From: Streptomyces malaysiensis subsp. samsunensis
GTDB taxonomy: Bacteria > Actinomycetota > Actinomycetes > Streptomycetales > Streptomycetaceae
Assembly: GCF_024519315.1 (NCBI RefSeq)
Contig: NZ_JANIIC010000003.1
Location: 186,001 to 250,000, forward strand
DNA: 64,000 nucleotides
Direction: 5' to 3'
Position numbers and translations under genes: made by a program. Shown piece by piece: positions 45,712 through 53,688 of the stretch (position 1 is its first letter; each line of letters starts with the position of its first letter). The notes under the pieces are model-generated. The model was not told the DNA's origin, did not search any database, and was given only the letters and a program-made list of their open reading frames with translations.

Positions 45712-47676
45712 CTCATAGGGCGGAGGAGAGTGCATCGAGCAGGGCGGTGTTCGCACGCCGGTCGCCGATGGTGATACGGCATGTGTCCGGGATCACGCGC
45801 CCGGTGTCGGCGACGAGGATCCCCGCGCCCCGAAGCCGGTCCATCACGCGTGCTTGTGCAGTCGGACGAACAGGAAGTTGGTCTCCGAGGGGAACACCCG
45901 GGCCACCGCGGGGTGCTCGGCCAGCACCGAGGCCATCCGGTCACGTTCGGCGCGGATGCGCTGGACGCCGGCGAGCACCGGCCGCGAGTTGGTCAGCCGA
46001 TCCCGCACGGCGTGCTGGGAGGCGTTGGTGAACCCGAAGGGCACCTGCACCCGCCGCAGCGCCTCGATGATGCCGGGCTGGGCCAGCGCGATTCCGCAGC
46101 GCGCACTGGCCAGTCCCCATGCCTTGGACAGCGTCCTGAGCACGATGAGGTTCTCGTGCCGTCCGATCAGCCCGGCGTACGAGGGATTCTCGCTGAACTC
46201 GACATAGGCTTCGTCGATCACCACCAGCCCACGGCCGCGGACCAGCAGGTCGCGTACCTGCTCGGGATCGTGCCTGGTGCCGAAGGGGTTGTTGGGGTCG
46301 CACAGGATGGTCACCCGGGGATCGGCCGCCAGGATGCGCTCGGTGTCCAGCTGGGTCAAGTCGTCACCATACAGCGGCACTTCGACGACCGGCAGGCGCA
46401 GCAGGTGGGCGAAGTGGCCGTAGAGCGGGAAGGTGGGCGGTGTGACGCAGACTCGCTCACCGGGTGACGTCAGCGCCGTCAGGAGCAGCATGACGCCGTC
46501 CACCGATCCGCTGCTGAACAGCAGATGATCCGGGCCCAGCGCCTCGACGCCATCGTGGCCTGGCAACGTCGAGATGGTGTTCAGGTAGGTGGCGGCCAGC
46601 TCCGTCGTATCGAGGTGCGGATACTCGCCCGCGGCCCCCAGGAACGGGCTGGTGTTGCTGGACAGGTCGATGGTGTCGAACCGCGGCACGTGGCGAAAGC
46701 GGGCCGGGCCCGGGACCGGCACCCCCGTGACGGGAGGAGCCGCGAACTCCGACAGCTCCGGTTCCGCTCCCCCGTCCTCCGGGGGCACCAGATCGGGGGC
46801 GCGCAGCCAGTGGTCGAGGGGGATGAACAGATCGGCTCCGAGGCGGCGCATGTGGTGGACATCGCCCCGGCCGAGGTGGACCCACTCCAGACCGGAGCGC
46901 CGGGCGTCGAGGCACAGCCGGTACACGGTCGCGGCACAGAGGTCGCGCCGTACGGCGGGATCGTCGTGGTCGACGGCCTGTGTGAGGGAGTAGATCCCCC
47001 GGCCGGTGTGGGACATGGCGATGAGTCCGGCCTGGACGACGGTGTTCTCGCGACGGCGTACGAGCATCTCGGTGCGGTCCGCCAACGCGCCGCGTGCCAG
47101 GGCGTCGAGGGCTTCGGCGTTGTAGAGGCAGCCGTGGCCGCCGTCGCGCTCGGCCCGCCGCTGGTGGAGCCTGACGAAGGCGTCCCGGGCCCAAGGACTC
47201 CCGTCGAGCTCACTCAGCGGGATCCGCTCCCAGGTGGCCTCATGGGAGAGCGCGAGGTCGCGCCGGCGGAGGTCCTGGAGTCGTTCGGCGCCGACGCGGG
47301 CCCGTAGGACCTCGTCCACGTCCCCGGTCAGCCGGACGACGCCCTCGCTCTCGGTGGCGAGGGGCACGAACCCCGCCGCCCGCAGCGCGCCGGTGTCATC
47401 ACCGCGGCGCACATGGGGCACCAGGATCTGGGCCACGTCCAACTCCTCGGCGCGGCGGACCAGTTCATCGAGGGCGTCGGTGGTGGGGGCGGGGCTGCTC
47501 GGGTGGTACGGGGCCCCGCCGCCGATCAGGGTGGGGCGCTCGAGCACCGCGCGGTCCAGTGCGGCGAAGGAGCCCGTGTCGTGGCCCAGTCGGGCCGGGG
47601 GGCACACGGGCGCGCCGGACCCGAGGGCGGCGGACAGCACATGCTGAAGCGCGTCGATATCTGCGGACCTGCGCAT
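45712..47676 (-). pseudogene. GNAT-aminotransferase fusion, frameshifted at its C-terminus
   Basis: ATG 47676 after GAGGAG opens a protein of two parts. Residues about 1-320 are GNAT/FemAB-like (DAFVRLHQRRAERDGGHGCLYN, GRGIYSLTQAVDHDDPAVRRDL). Residues about 330-610 are a class I/HisC-type PLP aminotransferase, with CDPNNPFGTRHD, VVIDEAYVEFSE and LRTLSKAWGLASARCG, where the Lys of TLSKAW is the Schiff base. The frame stops at 45844 in FVRLHKHA, but the family ending CRITIGDRRANTALLDALSSAL is found in the next frame to 45712. An indel of one base is therefore present near 45845. Epimerase gene 22 bp upstream; likely coupled. Confidence 0.8.
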
Positions 47677-47698
47677 GCTCGTTCTCCACTCCTCGGTG

Positions 47699-48655
47699 TC
47701 ACTTGGCTGTCCCGGCCCCGCGCGCGTCCATGTACGCGTCGATGCGGTCGCGGTACTCCTCGAACAAGTCGGCCAGGGTGCGGGCGATCCCGGCCCTCCA
47801 GGCCACCGAGCAGTCGCCGATCAGACCGCGGCGGACACCGTGGTCGAAGACGGCCGTTTCCCGGCTGTAGTCGCCGCGGTCCAGCTGAACCGGCACTCCG
47901 GTGAGCGCGGACATGTACTCCAGCAGATCGGTGATGCCGACCTCCTCGTCACCGCCCCAGTTCACCACCCGCGCGGGCACCCGTGCCGCGTCCCACAACA
48001 GGGGCACCTGGCGGACGACATCATCGGTGTGCAGCAGGTTGCAGTAGTTCTGGCCCTCGCGGGGCACCGCGCAGGGCTGCCCCGCGCGCATCTGGTTGAA
48101 CAGGATCATCGGCACACCGCCGTGGCCGTACGGCCCGTACGCGATGTTGAGGCGGGCCGTCAACGTCGGCAGCTCGAGGGCTTCGGCCAGACCGCGCACC
48201 ACACCTTCGGCGGTGATCTTGGCGATGGGGTAGGTCGGCAGCCATGGCGCCGCGCCGCCCAGAGGGTCGCTGTCCCGGTACCGGTGGGTGCGATCCGCTC
48301 GGTTGTAGACCACCCCGGACGAGACATACAGGAACGACTCGGCGGCGGAGCAGTGTGTCATCAGCCGTGCGGTGCCGACGGCGTTGACGCGCGCGGTTTC
48401 CTCGAAGTCCCTGCCGTCGCCCCGGTGCACCGCCGAGTGCAGCACATGGGTGAAGTCGCGCGGCAGGCCCTCCAGGCCATCGGTGGCCATGTCCCAGACG
48501 GCGGTGTGGACGCCCAGTTCCTGGAGTGCCTTGCGGGCGTGCGGGTCGCCGAACCGGCCCAGGCACCACACCTCGTTGTCGATGGCGAGCGCTTCGGCGA
48601 CGGGCCTGGCGACCTGTCCGGTCCCACCGGTGATGAGTATCTTCTTGCCTCGCAT
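47699..48655 (-). CDS. NAD-dependent epimerase/dehydratase (extended SDR)
   Basis: A 318-residue protein starting at 48655 after GGAGCC. It has KILITGGTGQVARPVAEAL, VLHSAVHRGD, VSSGVVYNRADRTHRY and the YPIAK Tyr-Lys pair, with ARLNIAYGPYGHG. It is the nucleotide-sugar epimerase/dehydratase type but may act on a carrier-bound or free substrate in this cluster. It lies 43 bp after the A-PCP-TE gene and 22 bp before the aminotransferase. It appears intact, unlike its neighbours. Confidence 0.88.
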   Translation of the reverse strand: MRGKKILITGGTGQVARPVAEALAIDNEVWCLGRFGDPHARKALQELGVHTAVWDMATDGLEGLPRDFTHVLHSAVHRGDGRDFEETARVNAVGTARLMTHCSAAESFLYVSSGVVYNRADRTHRYRDSDPLGGAAPWLPTYPIAKITAEGVVRGLAEALELPTLTARLNIAYGPYGHGGVPMILFNQMRAGQPCAVPREGQNYCNLLHTDDVVRQVPLLWDAARVPARVVNWGGDEEVGITDLLEYMSALTGVPVQLDRGDYSRETAVFDHGVRRGLIGDCSVAWRAGIARTLADLFEEYRDRIDAYMDARGAGTAK

Positions 48656-48698
48656 GATCGGCGGCTCCTGGTGGTGTCAGCGGTTGCCCTGCCCGTTC

Positions 48699-50703
48699 TC
48701 AGCCGAGCGCCCGGCCCAGTTCATGCCGCAGCGTTGCCTGGAAGGTCTGCACATGCCGCGGGCTCATCAAGGTGTAGTGCTCCCCGTCGACCTCGATATA
48801 GGTGTTGGGCTCACGGGTGAACCGGTCCCAGTGGCTCAGCTGGTTGTCCAGCCACTCCTCCTTGGTGCCGCGCAGCGGAGTGCAGTAGAAGACCTTCACC
48901 TGCCCGACCGAGCCCGACGGTTCGTAGCTGCGGCCCAGGTGGACCATGCTCTGCGCGAGGTGCACCCAGGCGGTGAACCGCTCCAGGGAGAGGTCCAGTT
49001 CGCTCAGGCGCCGCCGCGGCGCGTGGTCGATCAGATGGGCCAGCTGATCGGCCTCGGGCAGCGGCCGGAGTGTGCTGGTCAGCCGCTCGATATCGGTGTC
49101 GTCGATCAATTCGAGGAACAGCGCCAGGTTGATGGCGCCATCGGTGAAGGTGATCTCGTTCATGCGGTCGGAGATCCGCGGCGGCAGGTTGAAGATGCCC
49201 ACGAAGTCGACCTTGTCGCCGTCGGCTTCCAGCCGCTTGGCGATCTCGAACGCCACCGCCCCGCCGTAGGAGTACCCCGCGACGGCGTACGGGCCGCTGG
49301 GCCGCGCCCGCCGGATGGCCGCCACATAGGTGGAGACCATGTCGTCGAACGACCCGAAGTGGGTCTCGCCCGGCCCGAAGCCACGGGCCCGCAGCGCGTA
49401 GAAGGGCCGCTCACCGGTGAAGTACTTGGCGAGGTTGACGAACACCAGCACCTCCCCAGGCCGGGGTGGACGCAGAAGAGTGGCGTCCCGTCCCCGGTGA
49501 CCTGAAGCGGCACGAGCGGATCGTAGGTGGTGTCTCCGCCGACGCCCTGCCCGGCGGTCAGGCGCCCGGCCAGGGCTCGCACGGCCGGGGCCTGGAGGAG
49601 CGTGGACATCGGCACGTCCTCGATGCCGAACTCGGTCTGGATCTCCAGCTTGAGCCGCAATACGTCCAGTGAGGTACCGCCCAGGTCGAAGAAGCTGGCG
49701 GTGGCCGACACCGTCCCGGTGTCCAGGACGCGGGCGTAGATCCCGGCCAGTGCGGTCTCGACCTCGCCGTCCGGAGCCACATGGCCGCCGAGGAAGCGGG
49801 TGCTCACCTCGTCCGACCGGCGGGCCGCCGCGTCCAGTCTCCCGTCCTCGACGGCCGCGCGCAGCCGCGACCGCTGGATCTTGCCGAGGTTGCCGCGGGG
49901 GATCCCGTCCTCGGCCACGGGGAGGATCAGCTGGGGGCGGAACCCCCAGTGCATCACCGTGGAGCTGCGGATCGCCACGATGGCCCGGTACACCGCGGTG
50001 TCGTCGGCGAGGTCGCCCGCCGGGACGAACGCGATGGCGAGCTGTTCGGTATCGGCCCCCTCGGGCCGTATCGGAAACGCGGCGACATGTCCGCGCCTGA
50101 CCCCGTCCAGCTCGTCCAGGACCGCCTCCAGGTCGTGGCTGTGGTAGTTGACACCGCTGACCATGATGGAGTCCTTGGTGCGGCCGACCAGCATCAGCCG
50201 GCCCTCGGAGTCGAGGTGGCCCAGGTCCCCGGTGCGGAACCAGCCGTCGGCGGTGAACGCCCGCGCGGTGACCCGCTCATCGCCGAAGTAGCCGTCGGAG
50301 ACCATCGGACCGTACAGCTGCACCTCGCCCGGCTCGGCCGTTCCGGGCCGGTCGGTGGAGGCCAGCACCTTCCCGTCGTCGTCGGTGATACGAATCCGCA
50401 GGCCCCGCACCGGGCGCCCCAGCGGGGGGGAACTCCGTCTCCAGGTCATGGGTGGCGAAGTCGCGGTTGAACACGCTGCCCGCGCAGGTCTCGGTCATGC
50501 CGAACGCGGGCACGATCACCTCTCCGCGCAACCCGTAGTGGGAGAGCGTGTCCAGGAAGGCCCGTACGGTGGCGGTCACGGTGGCCTCACCGCCGGAGAT
50601 GATGTGCCGCACAGAGGACAGGTCCACCTCCCGCTCCGAGGCGGGCCGCCCGGCGAGGGCCTGGTTGATCTGCCCGAACAGGAAGTTGGGGGTGAACGGG
50701 CTG
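48699..50703 (-). pseudogene. Adenylation-PCP-thioesterase protein, N-terminally truncated with two frameshifts
   Basis: Three frames make one protein. Segment 1 (50703 to about 50430) has VDLSSVRHIISGGEAT and AFGMTETCAGSVFNRDF (A5). The C7/G7 run at 50424-50430 has one base too many. Segment 2 (to about 49457) has DGWFRTGDLGHLD (A7), RTKDSIMVSGVNYHSHDLE (A8, as in fatty-acyl-AMP ligases), GNLGKIQRSRLR (A10 Lys) and the carrier site FFDLGGTSLDVL (pantetheine Ser). At 49454-49457 a base is missing. Segment 3 is a type I thioesterase with GYSYGGAVAFEIA (GxSxG). The first 200 or more residues of the A domain are absent. It once activated an acid, loaded it on PCP and released it. Confidence 0.85.
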
Positions 50704-50707
50704 TGAT

Positions 50708-50725
50708 ATCACCGTCGACGGTGAT
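50708..50725. repeat. Perfect 18-bp palindrome at the broken end of the A-domain gene
   Basis: ATCACCGTCGACGGTGAT is its own reverse complement and lies within 5 bp of the point where the A-domain similarity stops. It may mark a recombination or deletion end, or could be a chance palindrome. Confidence 0.6.
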
Positions 50726-50855
50726 GCGGATCTCGGGCGGGTCGCGGTCGCATGCGCCGGGGCGGAGCGTGGCGCCGACGGCACGTTTGATCGAGGTGAG
50801 GCGATTTCTTTTACGCGGGGGTATCCCGGGCCGGTGGCTCGGTCCGGACCGGCCG

Positions 50856-50885
50856 TCAGGTCAGGTCAGGTCAGGTCAGGTCAGG
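50856..50885. repeat. (TCAGG)6 tandem repeat
   Basis: Six perfect copies of TCAGG in tandem run into the stop codon of the ATP-grasp remnant. It is a pentanucleotide microsatellite of the type that can slip during replication. Confidence 0.85.
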
Positions 50886-51157
50886 TGGATCCGACCTCGT
50901 TGAATCGCACGATGTCCTCGATCGTCTTCCGCAGTTTCAGCTCATCCGGGTCGGATACGATGGCCTGTCCCACCCGGCCGTACGGACCGACCGGTGCGTC
51001 AGGCGATGAATCGTAGTCGATCTCATCGAAGAGGAAACGGTGCTCGAAATCCGTTCGTACGGAGAGCACCGGCTCCGGTCGCCGGCCTGTTCAGCTGCTG
51101 CCGTAAACAGGCTGCCCCGAATTCGCCTCTATAGCCGATAACAACCATCGCCGGCAT
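50881..51157 (-). pseudogene. Second copy of the ATP-grasp gene, internally deleted
   Basis: From ATG 51157 the frame reads MPAMVVIGYRG, then FGAACLRQQLN, then RPATGAGALRTN. These match MPTMILIGYRD, FGAAYLRQQLN and KPATGAGALRTN of the 23479-24679 gene, but the stretches between them are gone. A frame change then gives DFEHRFLFDEIDYDSSPDAP and VGPYGRVGQAIVSDPDELKL, again matching the intact copy's C-terminus (NFRFDEIQYASSPDAPVGPYG). Only about 95 of 399 residues remain and the whole catalytic core is lost. No methyltransferase follows. Confidence 0.88.
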
Positions 51158-51468
51158 TCCTGTTTCCCCCGTTACGGCTAGCTCAAACTTGAAGAAGTCA
51201 CTTGCCGTACTGCCGCCCGAAGTGGATTCGGGCGATCGGTGGTCCGGTGCTGTCTCGCGATGGACTACTTCGTCGAGGCAAGCACCGAGGCATCGGTTCA
51301 CAGGGATCCGAAAACGTGATCCATTGCGGATGAGCTTGTGACACAAGTCACAAGTCGAGCAATGGAACGGGCATGGAATTACTCATTCCATTCGTGTTCG
51401 CGGAGTGCATTCACCGCGCCGGGTATGCCTCATATAGCACTACATAGAGAAATTGGAGCTGCTGGCAC
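51158..51468. promoter_or_regulatory. Noncoding stretch upstream of the ATP-grasp remnant, with a Crp-like site
   Basis: This 311-base stretch carries TGTGA-CACAAG-TCACA at 51337-51352, inside the perfect repeat CTTGTGAC-ACAA-GTCACAAG. It is 180 bp before the remnant's start. Blocks CCGCAA and CCTGTG-AA-GATGCC occur in the same order downstream of the corresponding site in front of the first ATP-grasp gene. Nothing else is recognised here. Confidence 0.55.
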
Positions 51469-51508
51469 GAACGGTGAGGGGCCGGTCCGTTTCGGCCCCT
51501 CACCGTTC
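51469..51508 (-). terminator. Strong hairpin terminator after GAPDH
   Basis: A perfect 16-bp stem (GAACGGTGAGGGGCCG with its complement) and an 8-nt loop GTCCGTTT lie 15 bp after the GAPDH stop on the minus strand. Confidence 0.85.
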
Positions 51509-51523
51509 GGTCAGCCGGTGCGC

Positions 51524-52522
51524 TCAGTCGCGCGCGAGCAGTTCGAGCGTGTCGATGACGCGGTTCGAGAAGCCCCACTCGTTGTCGTACCAGGCCACCA
51601 CCTTGATGTGCTTGCCGTCGACGCGGGTGAGGGCGGCGTCGAAGATCGACGACGCGGGCCGGCGGGTGATGTCGCTGGAGACGAGCGGCTCGTCGGAGTA
51701 TTCGAGGATGCCCTTGAGCCTGCCGTCGGCGGCGGCGCGGTAGGCCGCGAGCACCTCGTCACGGCTGACCTCCCGTGAGACCGCGGTGTTCAGCTCCACG
51801 ATCGAACCCACCGGGACGGGCACGCGGATCGAGTCGCCCGACAGCTTGCCGTCGAGATTCGGCAGCACCAGCCCGATCGCCTTGGCGGCCCCGGTGGTGG
51901 TGGGCACGATGTTCACCCCGGCGGCGCGGGCGCGGCGCAGGTCGCGGTGGGGGCCGTCCTGGAGGTTCTGCTCCTGGGTGTAGGCGTGCACCGTGGTCAT
52001 GAAGCCGTGCTCGATACCGGCCAGATCGTCCAGTACGGCCGCCAGCGGAGCCAGCGCGTTCGTGGTGCACGAGGCGTTCGAGACGATCACATGCTCGGCG
52101 GGGTCGTAGACATCCGTGTTCACGCCGTAGGCGAGCGTGACATCGGCGCCCGCGGAGGGGGCGCTCACCAGCACACGCCGGGCGCCCGCGTCGAGGTGTG
52201 CGCGAGCGGCGTCCGCCGAGGTGAAGCGACCGGTGGACTCGAGGACGATACCGACGCCGAGCTCGGCCCACGGCAACTTGGCGGGCTCGCGCTCGGCGAG
52301 CACCTTGATACGGCGGCCGTCGACCACGAGGTCGGTCCCGTCGACCTCGACGGAGCGGCCGAGTGGACCGAGCGCGCTGTCGTACTTGAGCAGATGGGCG
52401 AGGGACTCGGGCGCGGTGAGGTCGTTGACGGCGACGATTTCGAGATCGCTGTCGCGTTCGAGCAGGGCGCGGAGGGTGTTGCGTCCGATGCGGCCGAATC
52501 CATTGATGGCGATGCGGGTCAT
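51524..52522 (-). CDS. gap: Glyceraldehyde-3-phosphate dehydrogenase
   Basis: A 332-residue type I GAPDH starting at ATG 52522 after AAAGGA. It has INGFGRIGRNTLRALLE, SNASCTTNALAPLA with the catalytic Cys, and HAYTQEQNLQDGPHRDLRRARAA and WYDNEWGFSNRV at the C-terminus. It converts glyceraldehyde-3-phosphate with NAD+ and phosphate to 1,3-bisphosphoglycerate. It is monocistronic here, ending in a strong hairpin. In streptomycetes several gap paralogues occur, so this need not be the main glycolytic one. Confidence 0.95.
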   Translation of the reverse strand: MTRIAINGFGRIGRNTLRALLERDSDLEIVAVNDLTAPESLAHLLKYDSALGPLGRSVEVDGTDLVVDGRRIKVLAEREPAKLPWAELGVGIVLESTGRFTSADAARAHLDAGARRVLVSAPSAGADVTLAYGVNTDVYDPAEHVIVSNASCTTNALAPLAAVLDDLAGIEHGFMTTVHAYTQEQNLQDGPHRDLRRARAAGVNIVPTTTGAAKAIGLVLPNLDGKLSGDSIRVPVPVGSIVELNTAVSREVSRDEVLAAYRAAADGRLKGILEYSDEPLVSSDITRRPASSIFDAALTRVDGKHIKVVAWYDNEWGFSNRVIDTLELLARD

Positions 52523-52678
52523 GGAGATTCCTTTCGTTCCGCCCCCCATGTTCGGTATCCGGACCCCGGGCCGAAAGCGGCATGAACGCCACCACACGCA
52601 AGGATCTCGCCACAGCCTCGGCGGCCCGCGTACGGACGGTGCTCAGGGTGCCCGTGGTGCCCGGTGTACGCGGGGCGC

Positions 52679-53626
52679 TCAGGCCGAGAAGGTGTGGCGG
52701 TACTCCGTCGGGGAGGTGCCGAGAATGCGGTGGAAGTGCAGACGCAGATTCGCTCCGGTGCCGAGCCCGACCCGGTCGGCGATCTGCTCCACGCCCAGAT
52801 CGGTGCGTTCCAGCAGCTCGCGCGCCAGGTCCACCCGCGCCCGGAGCACCCACTGCATCGGTGTGTAGCCGGTGTCCTCCACGAACCGCCGGGAGAAGGT
52901 GCGCGCCGACACCCGCGCGTTGCGGGCGAGCTCCTCGAGGGTCAGCGGTTCGGCGAGGTGGGCCAGGGCCCACTCCCGGGTGCTCGCGAACAGGTCGCCG
53001 AGCGGCTCGGGCACACTTCGCGGAACGTACTGCGCCTGTCCCCCGCTGCGGTAGGGCGCCGCCACCAGCCGTCTGGCCACGTGGTTGGAGAGCCCGACGC
53101 CGTGGTCGCGGCGCACCAGGTGCAGACACAGGTCGATACCTGATGCGGCGCCCGCCGAGGTGAGCACATCGCCCTCGTCCACGAACAACACGTTCTCGTC
53201 CACCCGTACGCGCGGATGTCTCTCGGCGAGGGCCTTCGTGTAGTGCCAGTGGGTCGTCGCCCGCTTGCCGTCGAGCAACCCCGTCGCCGCCAGCGCGAAC
53301 GCCCCCGTGGAGATGGCCGCGAGCCGGGTCCCGCGCTCATGGGCGGCCGTCAGCGCGCTGACGACCGCGGCCGGCGGCTCCGTGGTGGCGGGCTCCCGAT
53401 AGCCGGGGATGAAGATGGTGTCGGCGTGCTCGAACGCCTCCAGGCCCTCGGCCACGTGGTACGACAGGCCCTCGCCACCGGTCACCGGTCCGGGCGCGGC
53501 ACCGCACACCCGCAGCTCGTACGGCATGCTCGGCCGGTTGGAGAACACCTGCGCGGGGATGCCGACGTCGAGTGGCTTCGCACCTTCCAGCACGAGCACG
53601 GCGACATGGTGGTGCTTACGGCTCAT
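52679..53626 (-). CDS. GlxA-type AraC regulator with DJ-1/PfpI-like domain
   Basis: A 315-residue regulator started at ATG 53626. The N-terminal DJ-1/PfpI-like domain covers about residues 1-190 (HHVAVLVLEGAKPLDVGIPAQVF; ISTGAFALAATGLLDGKRATTHW, where the usual nucleophilic Cys is replaced by Thr, STGAF). The AraC HTH covers about 215-310 (LEELARNARVSARTFSRRFVEDTGYTPMQWVLRARV; FHRILGTSPTEYRH). It is transcribed toward gap but is probably separate. Members regulate stress or catabolic genes. Confidence 0.9.
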   Translation of the reverse strand: MSRKHHHVAVLVLEGAKPLDVGIPAQVFSNRPSMPYELRVCGAAPGPVTGGEGLSYHVAEGLEAFEHADTIFIPGYREPATTEPPAAVVSALTAAHERGTRLAAISTGAFALAATGLLDGKRATTHWHYTKALAERHPRVRVDENVLFVDEGDVLTSAGAASGIDLCLHLVRRDHGVGLSNHVARRLVAAPYRSGGQAQYVPRSVPEPLGDLFASTREWALAHLAEPLTLEELARNARVSARTFSRRFVEDTGYTPMQWVLRARVDLARELLERTDLGVEQIADRVGLGTGANLRLHFHRILGTSPTEYRHTFSA

Positions 53627-53688
53627 CGGGCTCCTTCGGCTCTCCCGCGATCGCACGGGCATCCGCGCACCCGTGACCTCGAAGACGA

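Noticed and set aside
50856..50885. TCAGG repeats as a CRISPR array
   Set aside because: The unit is five bases with no spacers; it is a microsatellite. No CRISPR array or cas gene was seen in the window.
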